Source: CAIKMD01 sp963740675
GTDB taxonomy: Bacteria; Pseudomonadota; Alphaproteobacteria; ATCC43930; CGMCC-115725
DNA length: 64,000 nucleotides
Assembly: GCA_963740675.1 (NCBI GenBank)
Contig: CAVUFS010000007.1
Location: 248,001 to 312,000 of the forward strand
Direction of reading: 5' to 3'
Positions 17,763 to 27,026 of this stretch are shown piece by piece; positions within the stretch are counted from its first letter, which is position 1; the number at the start of each line of letters is the position of its first letter. Under the pieces are notes generated by a model. The model had not been told where the DNA came from, made no database searches, and saw only the letters and a program-made list of their open reading frames with translations. Made by a program: the position numbers and the translations under genes.

Positions 17763-18101
17763 TTAATCGGTCTCGGGCGCGCGGTTTGGCTTGAGGCTGG
17801 TATTGGCGAAATCGAGCATGAGGCGCGAGAGCTTTTGTGCCGCCTCGGCATAGTCGGTGCCCGTCTTTGCCGCGAACTCGCTCTGGCATTGCAGCAGCTC
17901 CGCGGCGTCGTGGCACCCGGCGAGTTTTTCCCACATCGCCGCCTCTTCCTTGAGGCGCGATTGCATGAACTGCGCCATTTCCTGCGACAGTTTCGACATG
18001 TTGGACGCCCAGGCCTCGAAGGCGTTGCGATTGAACGCGAAGATCGTATCGAAAGGTGCGCCGGGCTCGGGGGCCGCGGTTTTCCGTTTGTCTGCGGGCA
18101 T
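17763..18101 (-). CDS. Phasin family protein
   Basis: A 112-residue helical, amphipathic protein with FDTIFAFNRNAFEAWASNMS and QSRLKEEAAMWEKLAGCHD segments of the phasin_2 type. Phasins coat polyhydroxyalkanoate granules or act as related cytoplasmic surfactants. It is convergent with the Rieske gene (25 bp stop to stop). A GGAAG ribosome site precedes the ATG. No PHA synthase is in this window. Confidence 0.8.
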   Translation of the reverse strand: MPADKRKTAAPEPGAPFDTIFAFNRNAFEAWASNMSKLSQEMAQFMQSRLKEEAAMWEKLAGCHDAAELLQCQSEFAAKTGTDYAEAAQKLSRLMLDFANTSLKPNRAPETD

Positions 18102-18262
18102 AGCGCTGCTTCCTTCCTCGCAACGGGCAAGTGAATTGGAATTCGATTCTACGCCAATTTCGCGCCAAGCAAAAAGAGGCTTGATGCGGCCTTGCGTTCC
18201 AAAGCCGCAGCCATTTCCGTTACAATCGCCTTAAATCGGGCGCTTAGGGGAGGAAACGTGCG

Positions 18263-20011
18263 TTGACGAGCGGCGCTTTCGTGCAGCAGCCGGAAATATC
18301 CCGCGGCGCGCGCCTCATTCCTCGCATCGATCTCGCCGATTGCATGATCGTGCTGGCGCTGGTGCCGGCGCTGATCATTGTCGCGCTCCTGCTCGGCACG
18401 TTCTGGATCAGCTTTCGCGAGACGATCCTCAGCCAGACGCTGACGGTCGAGCATTACATCGAACTCTATTCCGATCCTTTCGCCTATCGCGCCTTGCTCA
18501 ACAGCCTCGGCTTCGCGCTGTGCACGCTGGTTGTCGCCTTCGCGTTCGGCGTGCCGATTGCGTGGCTTGCGGAGCGGTCCGACCTCCGCGGAAAATCCGC
18601 GATCTATGCGCTGATGACACTTGGCATCTTCATTCCGAGCTTCTTCTCAGCCATGGGCTGGCTGTTCGTACTCCATCCGCGCATCGGCATGGTCAATGTC
18701 TGGCTGCGCAGCCTTCTCGGCCTGAGCGACGCACCGTTCAGCATCATCAACTTGCCGGGTATGGGCCTCGTCCAGGGTCTCGGCCTCGCCTCCGTCGTCT
18801 TCGTGCTGACCGCGGCGAGCCTGCGATCGATGGACGCGCATCTCGAGGAAGCCGCGCAGATGAGCGGCGCCCGCTTCGGCTCCAGCCTGTGGCACGTGCT
18901 GCTGCCGCTCGCTTGGCCCGGCCTGCTCGCCTCGGGACTCTATGTCTTCACCATCGCTATCGGTGCCTTCGACGTGCCGTTGGTGATCGGCATGAGCAAC
19001 CGCATTTATACGTTCAGCACCTATCTCTACGTGATGTCGAACCCGCTGAACGGCGAGCCGCGTTACGGCCTCATCGCCGCTTTCGCGAGTTTCATGGTCG
19101 TGATCGCGCTGCTGTTGAGCTGGTGGTACAGCCGCATTCTGTTGCAATCGCGCCGCTATCAGATTGTCTCGGGCAAAGCCTATCGGCCGCGACTGGTGGC
19201 GCTCGGCCGCTGGCGATTCCTCGCTTGGGGCTTCATCGCTTTCTATTTCCTCATCGCCAAGGTCCTGCCGCTGGTGATGATGATTTGGGCGTCGCTCCTT
19301 CCCTATTTCCAGCCCTTCTCGGCCAAAGCGCTCGCGGCACTCTCCTTCAACAACTATCTGCATCTCAACTGGCCGCTGCTGCTGCGTGGATTGATGAACA
19401 CCGCGATCCTCATGGTCACGGTCCCGGCCCTCGCCTTAGCCATGAGCCTGGTTTTCTCCTGGGTGGTGTTGCGCACGCGCAGCCGGTTGCGCGTCGTGTT
19501 CGATTTCATCGCCTTCCTGCCGCATGCCGTGCCGAGCACGATCTTCGCCTTCGTCGCGCTGGTCTTCGCGCTCGCACTGTCCGGCGGCATCTTTGATCTA
19601 TCGGGATCGCTGTTGCTCATCGTCATCGTGATGGCGGTGGTGATGCTCAGCTTCGGGAGCCGCATCACCAACAGCGCGCTCATCCAGATCCACACCGAGC
19701 TCGAGGAAGCGGCCTACATCGCCGGTGCCTCTTTGCTCGGCACGCTGCGCCGCGTCATCGTTCCGCTCGTGCTGCCGGCCTTGCTGTTCGGTTGGCTATG
19801 GATCGCGCTGCTGACTTTCCGCGAGATGACGATCCCGATGATTCTGTTCTCGGCGGGAAACATCACTTATTCCGTGGCGATCTGGAGTCTCTGGTATAGT
19901 GGCTCGTTCGACGCGGCAGCGGCGGCAAACCTCGTCATGCTGGCGGTGCTGCTGCCGCTCGTTGTTCTCTATCTACGCTACGCAAGAAAAACGGGCACAG
20001 GCCCGATGTGA
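18263..20011 (+). CDS. Fe(III)/spermidine-type ABC permease, two-domain fusion
   Basis: A 582-residue protein with about 12 transmembrane helices in two homologous halves. Each half carries an EAA coupling motif: EEAAQMSGARFGSSL near residue 195 and EEAAYIAGASLLGTL near residue 480. This is the FbpB/AfuB-like architecture. The start is TTG after GGGGAGGAAACG. It is followed by a Rieske gene and a family-1 binding protein that suits it, but no ATPase gene is found anywhere in the neighbourhood, which is unusual for this transporter type. Confidence 0.88.
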   Translation: MTSGAFVQQPEISRGARLIPRIDLADCMIVLALVPALIIVALLLGTFWISFRETILSQTLTVEHYIELYSDPFAYRALLNSLGFALCTLVVAFAFGVPIAWLAERSDLRGKSAIYALMTLGIFIPSFFSAMGWLFVLHPRIGMVNVWLRSLLGLSDAPFSIINLPGMGLVQGLGLASVVFVLTAASLRSMDAHLEEAAQMSGARFGSSLWHVLLPLAWPGLLASGLYVFTIAIGAFDVPLVIGMSNRIYTFSTYLYVMSNPLNGEPRYGLIAAFASFMVVIALLLSWWYSRILLQSRRYQIVSGKAYRPRLVALGRWRFLAWGFIAFYFLIAKVLPLVMMIWASLLPYFQPFSAKALAALSFNNYLHLNWPLLLRGLMNTAILMVTVPALALAMSLVFSWVVLRTRSRLRVVFDFIAFLPHAVPSTIFAFVALVFALALSGGIFDLSGSLLLIVIVMAVVMLSFGSRITNSALIQIHTELEEAAYIAGASLLGTLRRVIVPLVLPALLFGWLWIALLTFREMTIPMILFSAGNITYSVAIWSLWYSGSFDAAAAANLVMLAVLLPLVVLYLRYARKTGTGPM

Positions 20012-20025
20012 CGGAGGAGCGTTCG

Positions 20026-21174
20026 ATGCAGCAAAAGCCGGCAACCGATTACGACAAGATCGTCCGTACAGGGCCAGGCACCGTCGCCGGGCGCTATATG
20101 CGTAGCTTCTGGCTGCCACTCGCGCAGGCGGGCGACATCGCCGCCGGCCGTGCCAAGCCGCTCAAAGTGATGAGCGAGGACTTCACACTCTATCGCGGCG
20201 AGAGCGGAGCGCCGCAGGTGCTGGCGCCGTTCTGTGCACATCGCGGCACGCTGCTTTCGACCGGTTGGGTCGAGGGCGATGCGCTCCGCTGCTTCTATCA
20301 CGGCTGGAAATACGGGCCCGACGGAAGCTGCGTCGAAGCCCCGGCCGAGCGCGAAGGCTTTTGCAAGACCGTCTCGATCCGCTCCTATCCGACGCGCGAA
20401 TATCTGGGGCTGATCTTTGCCTATCTCGGCGAAGGCGAGGCGCCGCCCTTCCCGCGCTATAGCGATCTCGAGGAAGAGGGCGTGCGCGAGACCTCGTCGT
20501 ATCGGCGCGATTGCAACTATTTCAACAATCTCGAAAACCAATGCGACCCAGTGCATGTCGCCTTCGCGCATCGCACTTCGGCGTTCACCGAAGGGGGCCT
20601 CATCGGCGTGCCACAAGTTTCGGCCGAAGAAACCGATTGGGGCCTCGCCCTAAAGGCGCAGCGGCCGGGTGGCGGCGTGCGCGTCACTCAATTCGGCATG
20701 CCGAGCATGATCCATATCAAATCGTCGCCGAGCGGCCCCGACGGCGATTGGAGCGACATGGTCGCCTGGCGTGTGCCGATCGACGATCTTTGCCATAACA
20801 GCTTCAACATCCACCTCCACCACCTCAAAGGCGAGGCGGCCGGGCGCTATCGCGCGCAGCAGGTGAAGCACGGCAATGATCAGCGCCCCGTCGCGGAACT
20901 GGCCGCTGCCGTCCGGCGTGGCGAGATCCATATCGAGGAATTGAAGGATCATCCCGATATCGTCGGTATCCAGGACGATGTCGCGCAGCTTGGCCAGGGC
21001 GTGATCGCCGATCGCGAAAACGAATATCTCGGCCGCTCCGATGTCGGCATCGCGCTGCTGCGCCGCATCTGGTTGCGCGAGCTTGACGCGCTCGCGACCG
21101 GCAAGCCGCTCAAAGCATGGCGCTGGGGCAAGGAGATTGCCGCGACGGTCGGCGTGGTGGATGCCGATGCATAA
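20026..21174 (+). CDS. Rieske non-haem iron oxygenase, alpha subunit
   Basis: A 382-residue oxygenase. Cluster ligands are C70-x-H72 (PFCAHRG) and C89-x-x-H92 (RCFYHGWKY). The mononuclear iron site is in NNLENQCDPVHVAFAH. The ATG at 20026 is chosen because GGAGGAG lies just before it; a GTG at 20008 overlapping the permease stop is the alternative. The C-terminal half contains the RRGEIHIEELKDHPDIVGIQ segment shared with its paralogue at 22382. It lies between transporter genes, so the transported compound is probably its substrate (inference). Confidence 0.93.
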   Translation: MQQKPATDYDKIVRTGPGTVAGRYMRSFWLPLAQAGDIAAGRAKPLKVMSEDFTLYRGESGAPQVLAPFCAHRGTLLSTGWVEGDALRCFYHGWKYGPDGSCVEAPAEREGFCKTVSIRSYPTREYLGLIFAYLGEGEAPPFPRYSDLEEEGVRETSSYRRDCNYFNNLENQCDPVHVAFAHRTSAFTEGGLIGVPQVSAEETDWGLALKAQRPGGGVRVTQFGMPSMIHIKSSPSGPDGDWSDMVAWRVPIDDLCHNSFNIHLHHLKGEAAGRYRAQQVKHGNDQRPVAELAAAVRRGEIHIEELKDHPDIVGIQDDVAQLGQGVIADRENEYLGRSDVGIALLRRIWLRELDALATGKPLKAWRWGKEIAATVGVVDADA

Positions 21175-22249
21175 GCCGCTTCTCGCACTCGTCACGGCTG
21201 CATGTCTGCTCGCGCCGTGGTCCGCGTCGCTCGCCGACGTACAGGCGAACAATAGCGCGCTCAACGCCCTCATCGACGGCGCGCGCAAAGAGGGACAGCT
21301 CTCGATCGTCGTCGGCGAGGGCACGCTCGGCGGCTCGAACTCGGGTCTCGGGGCGGCGTTCAACAAATATTACGGCCTCAACCTCGATGTGCGGTTCACG
21401 CCGGGACCGCCGATGCCCAATGTCGTGGCGCAAGTCGTGCAGCAATATCAGGCCCATCATGCCGCGGTGACCGATGTCGTCGTCGGCTATGCCAATCACA
21501 TGATGGATCTGATCGCGGGGAATGCCGGCGAGAAAGTCGATTGGAAGAGCTGGGCACCCAATCTGCAACACGCCGGGCTTGTTTCGCCCGAAGGCGTCGC
21601 CGTTCCCGTGATGAGCAGCACGGTCGGCATCGCCTACAACACCACGGTCTTTCAGGGCAGCGACATCCCGACGAAATTCGCCGATCTCCTCAACCCGAAG
21701 CTGAAGGGGCACGTCGCGACGACGCCTTATGCCTCGTCTTTCGATCGCCTCGCCACACCGGATATGTGGGGCAAGGAAAAGACGTTGGACTTCGCGCGCA
21801 AGCTCTCGGCGCAGGTCGGCGGCCTGATCCGCTGCAACGAGATGGATCGCATCGCCAGCGGCGAATTCGATGCCTTCGCGCTCACCTGCAGCCAGAACGA
21901 CGCCCTCGCTACCGCCGCCAAGGGCGCGCCGGTCGGCTTCTCGCTGGCGAGCGACGCACCGATCGTCATGCCGCTTTACGAGGCGGTGCCGGCGACCGCG
22001 GCGCATCCGAACGCGGCGAAGCTCTGGATCAACTTCATGTCTTCGCCCGAAGCGCAGAAGATTCTCTACGATGTCAGCTTCGCCGATCTCGACGCGTTAC
22101 CCGGCTCGAAGACGGGTCGGAGCATCGACGCATTACGCGACAAAGGCGTGAAGTTTCTCGTCGTCGATACGGATTTCTATCGCCATCACGACCAGGCGGA
22201 CATGACCAAGGCATTGTCCGAAGTGCAGAAGATTTTTCAGGGGCGGTAA
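21167..22249 (+). CDS. Extracellular solute-binding protein, family 1 (Fe/thiamine/putrescine-type)
   Basis: A 360-residue binding protein with a signal peptide (HKPLLALVTAACLLAPWSAS, cleavage near LAD). The start overlaps the Rieske stop by 8 bp; an ATG two codons earlier is possible. The mature part has IDGARKEGQLSIVVGEG and the IGIAYNTTVFQG-like hinge segment. Two Cys flank the core segment (IRCNEMDRIASGEFDAFALTCS), a pattern repeated in the paralogue at 43100. It is probably the binding partner of the permease at 18263. Confidence 0.88.
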   Translation: MHKPLLALVTAACLLAPWSASLADVQANNSALNALIDGARKEGQLSIVVGEGTLGGSNSGLGAAFNKYYGLNLDVRFTPGPPMPNVVAQVVQQYQAHHAAVTDVVVGYANHMMDLIAGNAGEKVDWKSWAPNLQHAGLVSPEGVAVPVMSSTVGIAYNTTVFQGSDIPTKFADLLNPKLKGHVATTPYASSFDRLATPDMWGKEKTLDFARKLSAQVGGLIRCNEMDRIASGEFDAFALTCSQNDALATAAKGAPVGFSLASDAPIVMPLYEAVPATAAHPNAAKLWINFMSSPEAQKILYDVSFADLDALPGSKTGRSIDALRDKGVKFLVVDTDFYRHHDQADMTKALSEVQKIFQGR

Positions 22250-22281
22250 CGGCTCGCGAGACGGACGCATTTGTTTTAATC

Positions 22282-22358
22282 CGTCGTCCCCGCGAAAGCG
22301 GGGACCCAGGGCAACCACCGCGGCGCAGCCCTGGATTCCCGCTTACGCGGGAACGACG
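22282..22358. repeat. Two-arm inverted repeat, copy 2
   Basis: The left arm hairpin is GTCCCCGC-GAAA-GCGGGGAC; the right arm is TTCCCGC-TTAC-GCGGGAA. The repeat separates the binding-protein gene from the next Rieske gene and ends 24 bp before the latter's ATG. Confidence 0.9.
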
Positions 22359-22381
22359 ATGAGAAGGATTGCTCTGACGAA

Positions 22382-23548
22382 ATGACGATGAACGAACAGC
22401 AAGAAGCGAACCGGACATTCGGTCCCAAGGATTTCGTCCGCACCGGCCCCGACACGGTCATGGGCCGCTACATGCGGCTGTTCTGGCATCCGGTTTATCT
22501 CGGCCGCGATCTGAAAGCGGGGCGCGCCGTACCGCTCAAGATCATGAGCGAGGATTTCACGCTCTATCGCGGCGAGAACGGCGTCGCGCAAATCCTTGCA
22601 CCACGCTGCGCGCATCGTTGCACACAGCTTTCGACCGGCTGGGTCGAAGGCGGCGCGCTGCGCTGCTTCTATCACGGCTGGAAATACGACGCGTCGGGCC
22701 AGTGCATCGAGGCCCCGGCCGAGCGCGAAGGCTTTGCGCAGAATGTCCGCATCCGCTCCTATCCGACGCAAGAATATCTGGGCTTGATCTTCGCCTTTCT
22801 CGGCGAAGGCACCGCGCCGCCCTTCCCGCGCTATCCGGCCTTCGACAAGGAAGGCGTGGTGACCACCGCCACCTATGTCCGCGATTGCAATTGCTACAAC
22901 AACCTCGAAAGCAACATGGATTCGCTCCATACCGCTTTCGTGCACCGCTCATCTGCCTTCACCACGCACGGGCTCAATTGGGCACTGCCGGAAATCTCAG
23001 GCGAGGAAACGGATTACGGCATCGTCAAATACGGCACCCGGCCCGATGGACGCGTTCGGCAATCGCCTTTCTTCTGGCCGAACGCACTCTATATCCGCTC
23101 GTCGCCCGAGGAAGGCGATCCGGATGTGTGGGCCGATCATCTCGCGTGGCGCGTGCCCATCGATGACGAGCATCACCGCAGCTTCATGACCAATCACGTC
23201 GCGCTGACCGGCGAGGCAGCACAGCGCTATCGCGAGCGGCAACAGCAACGCCGCGCGCAACGCCAGGGCCTGAGCAATGCACGTGAAGCTGCGCAAGCCG
23301 TGCTGCGCGGCGAGATTCACATCGACGAGCTGAAAGACCGGCCGGATGTCGTCAACATCCAGGACTATGTCGCCCAAGTCGGCCAGGGCGTGATCCCGGA
23401 TTTCGACCATGAGCGCCTGGGACGATCCGACGTTCTGGTCGCGTTGTATCGCCGACTGCTCGCCCGCGAGTTGCAAGCCTTCGCCGAAGGCCGGCCGCTG
23501 AAGGCGTGGAAAGCCGCGGCGGAAGTAAGTGCCAGCACGGGAGTGTGA
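22382..23548 (+). CDS. Rieske non-haem iron oxygenase, alpha subunit
   Basis: A 388-residue oxygenase, paralogous to the 20026 gene (shared LKxMSEDFTLYRGE, STGWVEGxALRCFYHGWKY and GEIHIDELKDRPDVVNIQ). Cluster ligands are C76-x-H78 and C95-x-x-H98. The mononuclear site is NNLESNMDSLHTAFVH. The start is ATG 22382 or the second ATG at 22388; an AGAAGGA site lies upstream. A likely product of local duplication, then divergence in substrate range (inference). Confidence 0.92.
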   Translation: MTMNEQQEANRTFGPKDFVRTGPDTVMGRYMRLFWHPVYLGRDLKAGRAVPLKIMSEDFTLYRGENGVAQILAPRCAHRCTQLSTGWVEGGALRCFYHGWKYDASGQCIEAPAEREGFAQNVRIRSYPTQEYLGLIFAFLGEGTAPPFPRYPAFDKEGVVTTATYVRDCNCYNNLESNMDSLHTAFVHRSSAFTTHGLNWALPEISGEETDYGIVKYGTRPDGRVRQSPFFWPNALYIRSSPEEGDPDVWADHLAWRVPIDDEHHRSFMTNHVALTGEAAQRYRERQQQRRAQRQGLSNAREAAQAVLRGEIHIDELKDRPDVVNIQDYVAQVGQGVIPDFDHERLGRSDVLVALYRRLLARELQAFAEGRPLKAWKAAAEVSASTGV

Positions 23549-23616
23549 TTCGCCAACAAGGTGTGATTCGATCCTTTGCCTTGCCGCAGACGGCATGGGA
23601 CGCCTAGACTGGAATT

Positions 23617-24000
23617 GTGTTGAGAGCTTTTTCTCGGTTCATTCGTAGCGTGACGGCCAGGGCACATGACAAGCGCCGCGCGCTGCTTTTCATTGCCAGC
23701 CTACCGCTTTTCATGGGCACGGGTGCCGCCCTGGTCGCGGCGGCCAATTCACCGGTTGTCAGCCAGGCACATCGCCGTTTCATTCCGGCGGAGCTGACGA
23801 TAACGGCCGGCACGGTCGTTCATTTCGTCAATGACGACAACGTCACGCATCACGTCTATGTCGATTCGCCCGCGATGCAATTCGATTCCGGCGAAGAGCC
23901 CGTCGGCAAGGCGGTCGACGTGACTTTCGCAAAGCCGGGGACGTTCACCGTGCTCTGCGCCATTCACCCAACGATGCACCTCAAGGTGACCGTACAGTAA
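23617..24000 (+). CDS. Cupredoxin domain protein (plastocyanin/amicyanin-like)
   Basis: A 127-residue exported protein from a GTG start. A basic N-terminus is followed by a hydrophobic signal/anchor segment (RALLFIASLPLFMGTGAALV). Type-1 copper ligands are apparent: a His in NVTHHVYV (78 or 79), C114, H117 and M120 or H121 in VLCAIHPTMHL. Such proteins carry single electrons in the periplasm. It ends 3 bp from the stop of the convergent diheme peroxidase gene, a possible electron partner (inference). Confidence 0.87.
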   Translation: MLRAFSRFIRSVTARAHDKRRALLFIASLPLFMGTGAALVAAANSPVVSQAHRRFIPAELTITAGTVVHFVNDDNVTHHVYVDSPAMQFDSGEEPVGKAVDVTFAKPGTFTVLCAIHPTMHLKVTVQ

Positions 24001-24003
24001 GGC

Positions 24004-25026
24004 TCAGCGCGGCAGTTCCGGCACCGCAAAAGACGCGGGATCGGACGTCAGGGTGTTGAGAAAAGCGACCAGATCGGCCTTCTCCTCGGCCGACAGATGG
24101 AGCGGCCCGATCAGCTCCGAGCGGCTCGGCCGGTCGACACCGCCGCGATCGTACAAATCGATGACATCCGCCAGCGTCGCCACCGCGCCGTCATGCATGT
24201 AAGGCGCGCGGCGCGCGACATCGCGCAGGCTCGGCGTCTTGAAGGCATGTTGCAGCTTCTGCGAGGTCGGGAAGATGCGGCCGCGGCCAATATCGTCGTC
24301 CTTGGCATCGCCGATGTCGTAGAAAGCGCCATCGGTGAAATTCCAGCCGCTGTGACATTCGGCGCAGCGGCCCTTGCCATTGAAGATCGCAAAGCCGCGC
24401 TTCGCGTCGGTGCTGACGGCATGCTCGTCGCCGGCGACCCAGCGGTCGAAAGGCGCCGGCGGCGAAACGATCGTGCGCTCGAAGGTCGCGATCGCCTGCT
24501 CGATATGCGGGCGCGAAACCGCGCCATCAGGGAAGGCGTACGCGAAGGCGGTGCGATAATCGGGAATCGCCGATAGCGCCGCGATCAGCTTCGCCTCGTT
24601 GCCGTTCATATTGGCCGGGTTGCTGAGCGCTCCGAAGGTCACGGCCTCGAGAGTACGGTACTTCCCGTCCCAACCGAGGACCGGTATCCAGGCGACGTTG
24701 AGCAGAGTCGGCGCGCGCAATGCCAAAGGCTTCTGGCCCTCGCCGATCGCGCGCGGCAAGCCATCGCCCCAACTGAGGCCGGGCTGATGGCAGCTCGCGC
24801 AACTGCGCGAGCCCGAGCCCGACAGGATCGGATCGAAGAACAGCGTACGGCCAAGCTCGGCTTTGGCCTTACTATAGGGATCGTCGTCGGGAAATGGTGT
24901 CGTGCTGGGGCGGCGATAATCGGCGAGGGCTGGGTTGTGACCATCGTCCGCGGCCGATACGTCGCCGGCCGCCATGACGAGGCGGATCAGCAAAGCCGCG
25001 AGCGCGATCCAATAACGCATCCGCAT
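24004..25026 (-). CDS. Diheme cytochrome c peroxidase (CcpA/MauG family)
   Basis: A 340-residue periplasmic protein with signal peptide RMRYWIALAALLIRLVMAAG. Two c-type haem sites are present: CASCH at residues 76-80 and CAECH at 221-225. LGRTLFFDPILSGSGSRSCA and TPSLRDVARRAPYMHDG are strong family signatures. The start at 25026 follows the histidine-kinase stop by only 2 bp; the much longer frame upstream is out-of-frame kinase sequence. The product reduces H2O2 with electrons from a small donor, or is a MauG-like modifying enzyme. The neighbouring cupredoxin is a candidate donor. Confidence 0.92.
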   Translation of the reverse strand: MRMRYWIALAALLIRLVMAAGDVSAADDGHNPALADYRRPSTTPFPDDDPYSKAKAELGRTLFFDPILSGSGSRSCASCHQPGLSWGDGLPRAIGEGQKPLALRAPTLLNVAWIPVLGWDGKYRTLEAVTFGALSNPANMNGNEAKLIAALSAIPDYRTAFAYAFPDGAVSRPHIEQAIATFERTIVSPPAPFDRWVAGDEHAVSTDAKRGFAIFNGKGRCAECHSGWNFTDGAFYDIGDAKDDDIGRGRIFPTSQKLQHAFKTPSLRDVARRAPYMHDGAVATLADVIDLYDRGGVDRPSRSELIGPLHLSAEEKADLVAFLNTLTSDPASFAVPELPR

Positions 25027-25028
25027 GT

Positions 25029-26921
25029 CTAACCTGCCAAGGCCAAAGGCGCGCGGCCGTCTTTCGGCGCCGTGTGGGAGAGCGAGCTTGCCACCGGCAA
25101 GACGAAAGAAACCGTCGTGCCGACGCCGCGCGAGCTCTCGATCGCCAAGGTGCCGCCGTGACTCTCGACCAGCATCTTGCTGAGCGCCAAGCCAAGCCCA
25201 GTGCCGCCATGTTTGCGCGCGAGGCTTTCCTCGATCTGCGTGAAAGGCTCGAGCGCTTTCGGAATGTCCTCTGCCGCCATCCCGATGCCGGTATCGCTGA
25301 CCGCGACGCGGATCGCATCGGCGTTTTGGCGCACGGTAACGGCAATCAACCCATGTGCCGCCGTGAATTTGATCGAGTTGGACAAAAGATTGAGCAGCAC
25401 CTGGCGCAAACGAATCGGGTCGGCATTGATCGGCCCGATGTCCTGATCGATATGACAGGTCAGCCGGATCTCGGCGCTTTCGGCTTCGTTGCGCACCATG
25501 CGCACCGCGGCATCGACGACCTCGCCGATCAAAGTCATCTCGAGACGCAGCGCCATCTTGCCGGATTGCAGCTTGGCGCAATCGAGCAGATCGTTGATCA
25601 GCTCAAGCAGATGCCGGCCGCTCGTCAGGATGTCGTTGGCAAATTCCTTGTATTTCGGCTGACCCACCGGCCCCATCATCTCGCTGGCGATCACTTCGGA
25701 GAAGCCGATCACCGCGTTCAGCGGCGTGCGCAGTTCGTGACTCATATTCGCGAGGAATTGGCTCTTCGCATGGTTGGCGGTCTCGGCGTCTTCCTTCGCC
25801 TGTTTCAGCGCGGCTTCGCGATCTTTGAGCGGGGTGATATCGCTGGCGATGATGACATAGCCGCCTTCGTTGGTGGCGCTGCGCGAAAGGCGCAACCAGC
25901 GGCCACCGGTGACTTCGAGCTCATGACGCAATTCGGTGAAGGCTTCGAGAAGCGCGATCGGCAAGCCCTCGCCGGCCACAAAGCGCGGGCCTTCGGGGAA
26001 GAAGCGCGTGAGCTGCGAATTCGCGGTGAGAATGCGGCCGTCGGAATCGAGGAGGACGACGCCTTCCTCGCAGCCCTCGATGGCGCTGACCAAAGCGGCT
26101 TGCGCCGAGCGGCGCGCGGCAATCTCGCGCTCGACCATGGCACGGATATTGTCACGCATCACGGCCATCGAGCGCAGCAACTGGCCCAGCTCGTCATTGG
26201 TGGCTTGCTCAATCTCGACATCGAGCTCGCCGGCCGCGATGCGCCGTGCCGCATCCGAAGCGACGGCAATCGGATGGATCATGCGCCGCGACAAGACGAT
26301 CGCAATGCCGCCGCCAAGCACGATAACCAACATCGTCGCACCCAGCACCAGCCAGCGATAGAAATGGATTGTGCTCAGCGCGCGTTCACGCTCGCGGAAG
26401 CCATCCTCGGCGGTGACTTCGACCAGCGAATCGAAATCTGCGATAATCTGTCGCGCGCGGGCTTCGATCCCTACCCGCACCAAGGGATTGGCGCGCTGCC
26501 CCACCAGTTGGTGCCATTCCGCCACCGCTTCGGCCGTGCGACGCGCGAGGGTTGCGGCTTGGCGCGAGGAGGCGCGCTCTTCGGCAACGCCGAGATCCTG
26601 GGCGACCTCATCAGCGAGTTCGTCGAGAGATCGGCCATCATCGGCCAGCGCCGCAGCGCTCGGCGACAGTGAAAGTTCCATCGCCATGAAATTCGACAAA
26701 GCGAGCCGCGCGTAGCTCGTCGACATCAGCGGCTTGTCGTATGTCGCAACAACAAGCTGGCCCAATTCATCGACGCTGCTGATAGCGTAAAGGCCAAGGG
26801 CGCCGGTGGTCGCCGCCAGCGCCGAGAACGCCAGAAAAATCTTGAAGCGGATCGTCGACCGCGCGGAACTTAGCCGGCGTCTCAAAACGCTCCAGGGTGC
26901 GAGCAACGCGTGTAGCGACAA
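25029..26921 (-). CDS. Membrane sensor histidine kinase with HAMP and PAS domains
   Basis: 630 residues. Transmembrane helices at about 26-47 and 190-211 bracket a periplasmic helical sensor. HAMP follows at 212-265, and a PAS-like domain (EEGVVLLDSDGRILTANSQL) at about 280-370. The HisKA phospho-acceptor is H395 in NMSHELRTPLNAVIGFSE. The ATPase domain has its N-box at 511-520, G1 DTGIGM at 543-548 and G2 GGTGLGLAL at about 572-580. No response regulator is nearby. It is upstream of and nearly contiguous with the cytochrome c peroxidase gene, so the two may be co-transcribed, with the kinase sensing oxidative or redox conditions (inference). Confidence 0.92.
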   Translation of the reverse strand: MSLHALLAPWSVLRRRLSSARSTIRFKIFLAFSALAATTGALGLYAISSVDELGQLVVATYDKPLMSTSYARLALSNFMAMELSLSPSAAALADDGRSLDELADEVAQDLGVAEERASSRQAATLARRTAEAVAEWHQLVGQRANPLVRVGIEARARQIIADFDSLVEVTAEDGFRERERALSTIHFYRWLVLGATMLVIVLGGGIAIVLSRRMIHPIAVASDAARRIAAGELDVEIEQATNDELGQLLRSMAVMRDNIRAMVEREIAARRSAQAALVSAIEGCEEGVVLLDSDGRILTANSQLTRFFPEGPRFVAGEGLPIALLEAFTELRHELEVTGGRWLRLSRSATNEGGYVIIASDITPLKDREAALKQAKEDAETANHAKSQFLANMSHELRTPLNAVIGFSEVIASEMMGPVGQPKYKEFANDILTSGRHLLELINDLLDCAKLQSGKMALRLEMTLIGEVVDAAVRMVRNEAESAEIRLTCHIDQDIGPINADPIRLRQVLLNLLSNSIKFTAAHGLIAVTVRQNADAIRVAVSDTGIGMAAEDIPKALEPFTQIEESLARKHGGTGLGLALSKMLVESHGGTLAIESSRGVGTTVSFVLPVASSLSHTAPKDGRAPLALAG

Positions 26922-27026
26922 AATTCGACCCGGCCACGGTGATACCTGAGTGGTAGTTCAGCCCGTGACCGGTTAAAGGCGACTTAAATAACTGAGTTGC
27001 TTGAGGAAACTAGCCGAAAGTCTAAC

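Noticed and set aside
25074..26672. A 532-codon open frame opposite the histidine kinase
   Set aside because: Shadow; every kinase motif is on the minus strand.
26930..26972. Imperfect inverted repeat upstream of the histidine kinase as an operator or terminator
   Set aside because: The arms contain a mismatch and a long loop, and there is no T-run; too weak to call.
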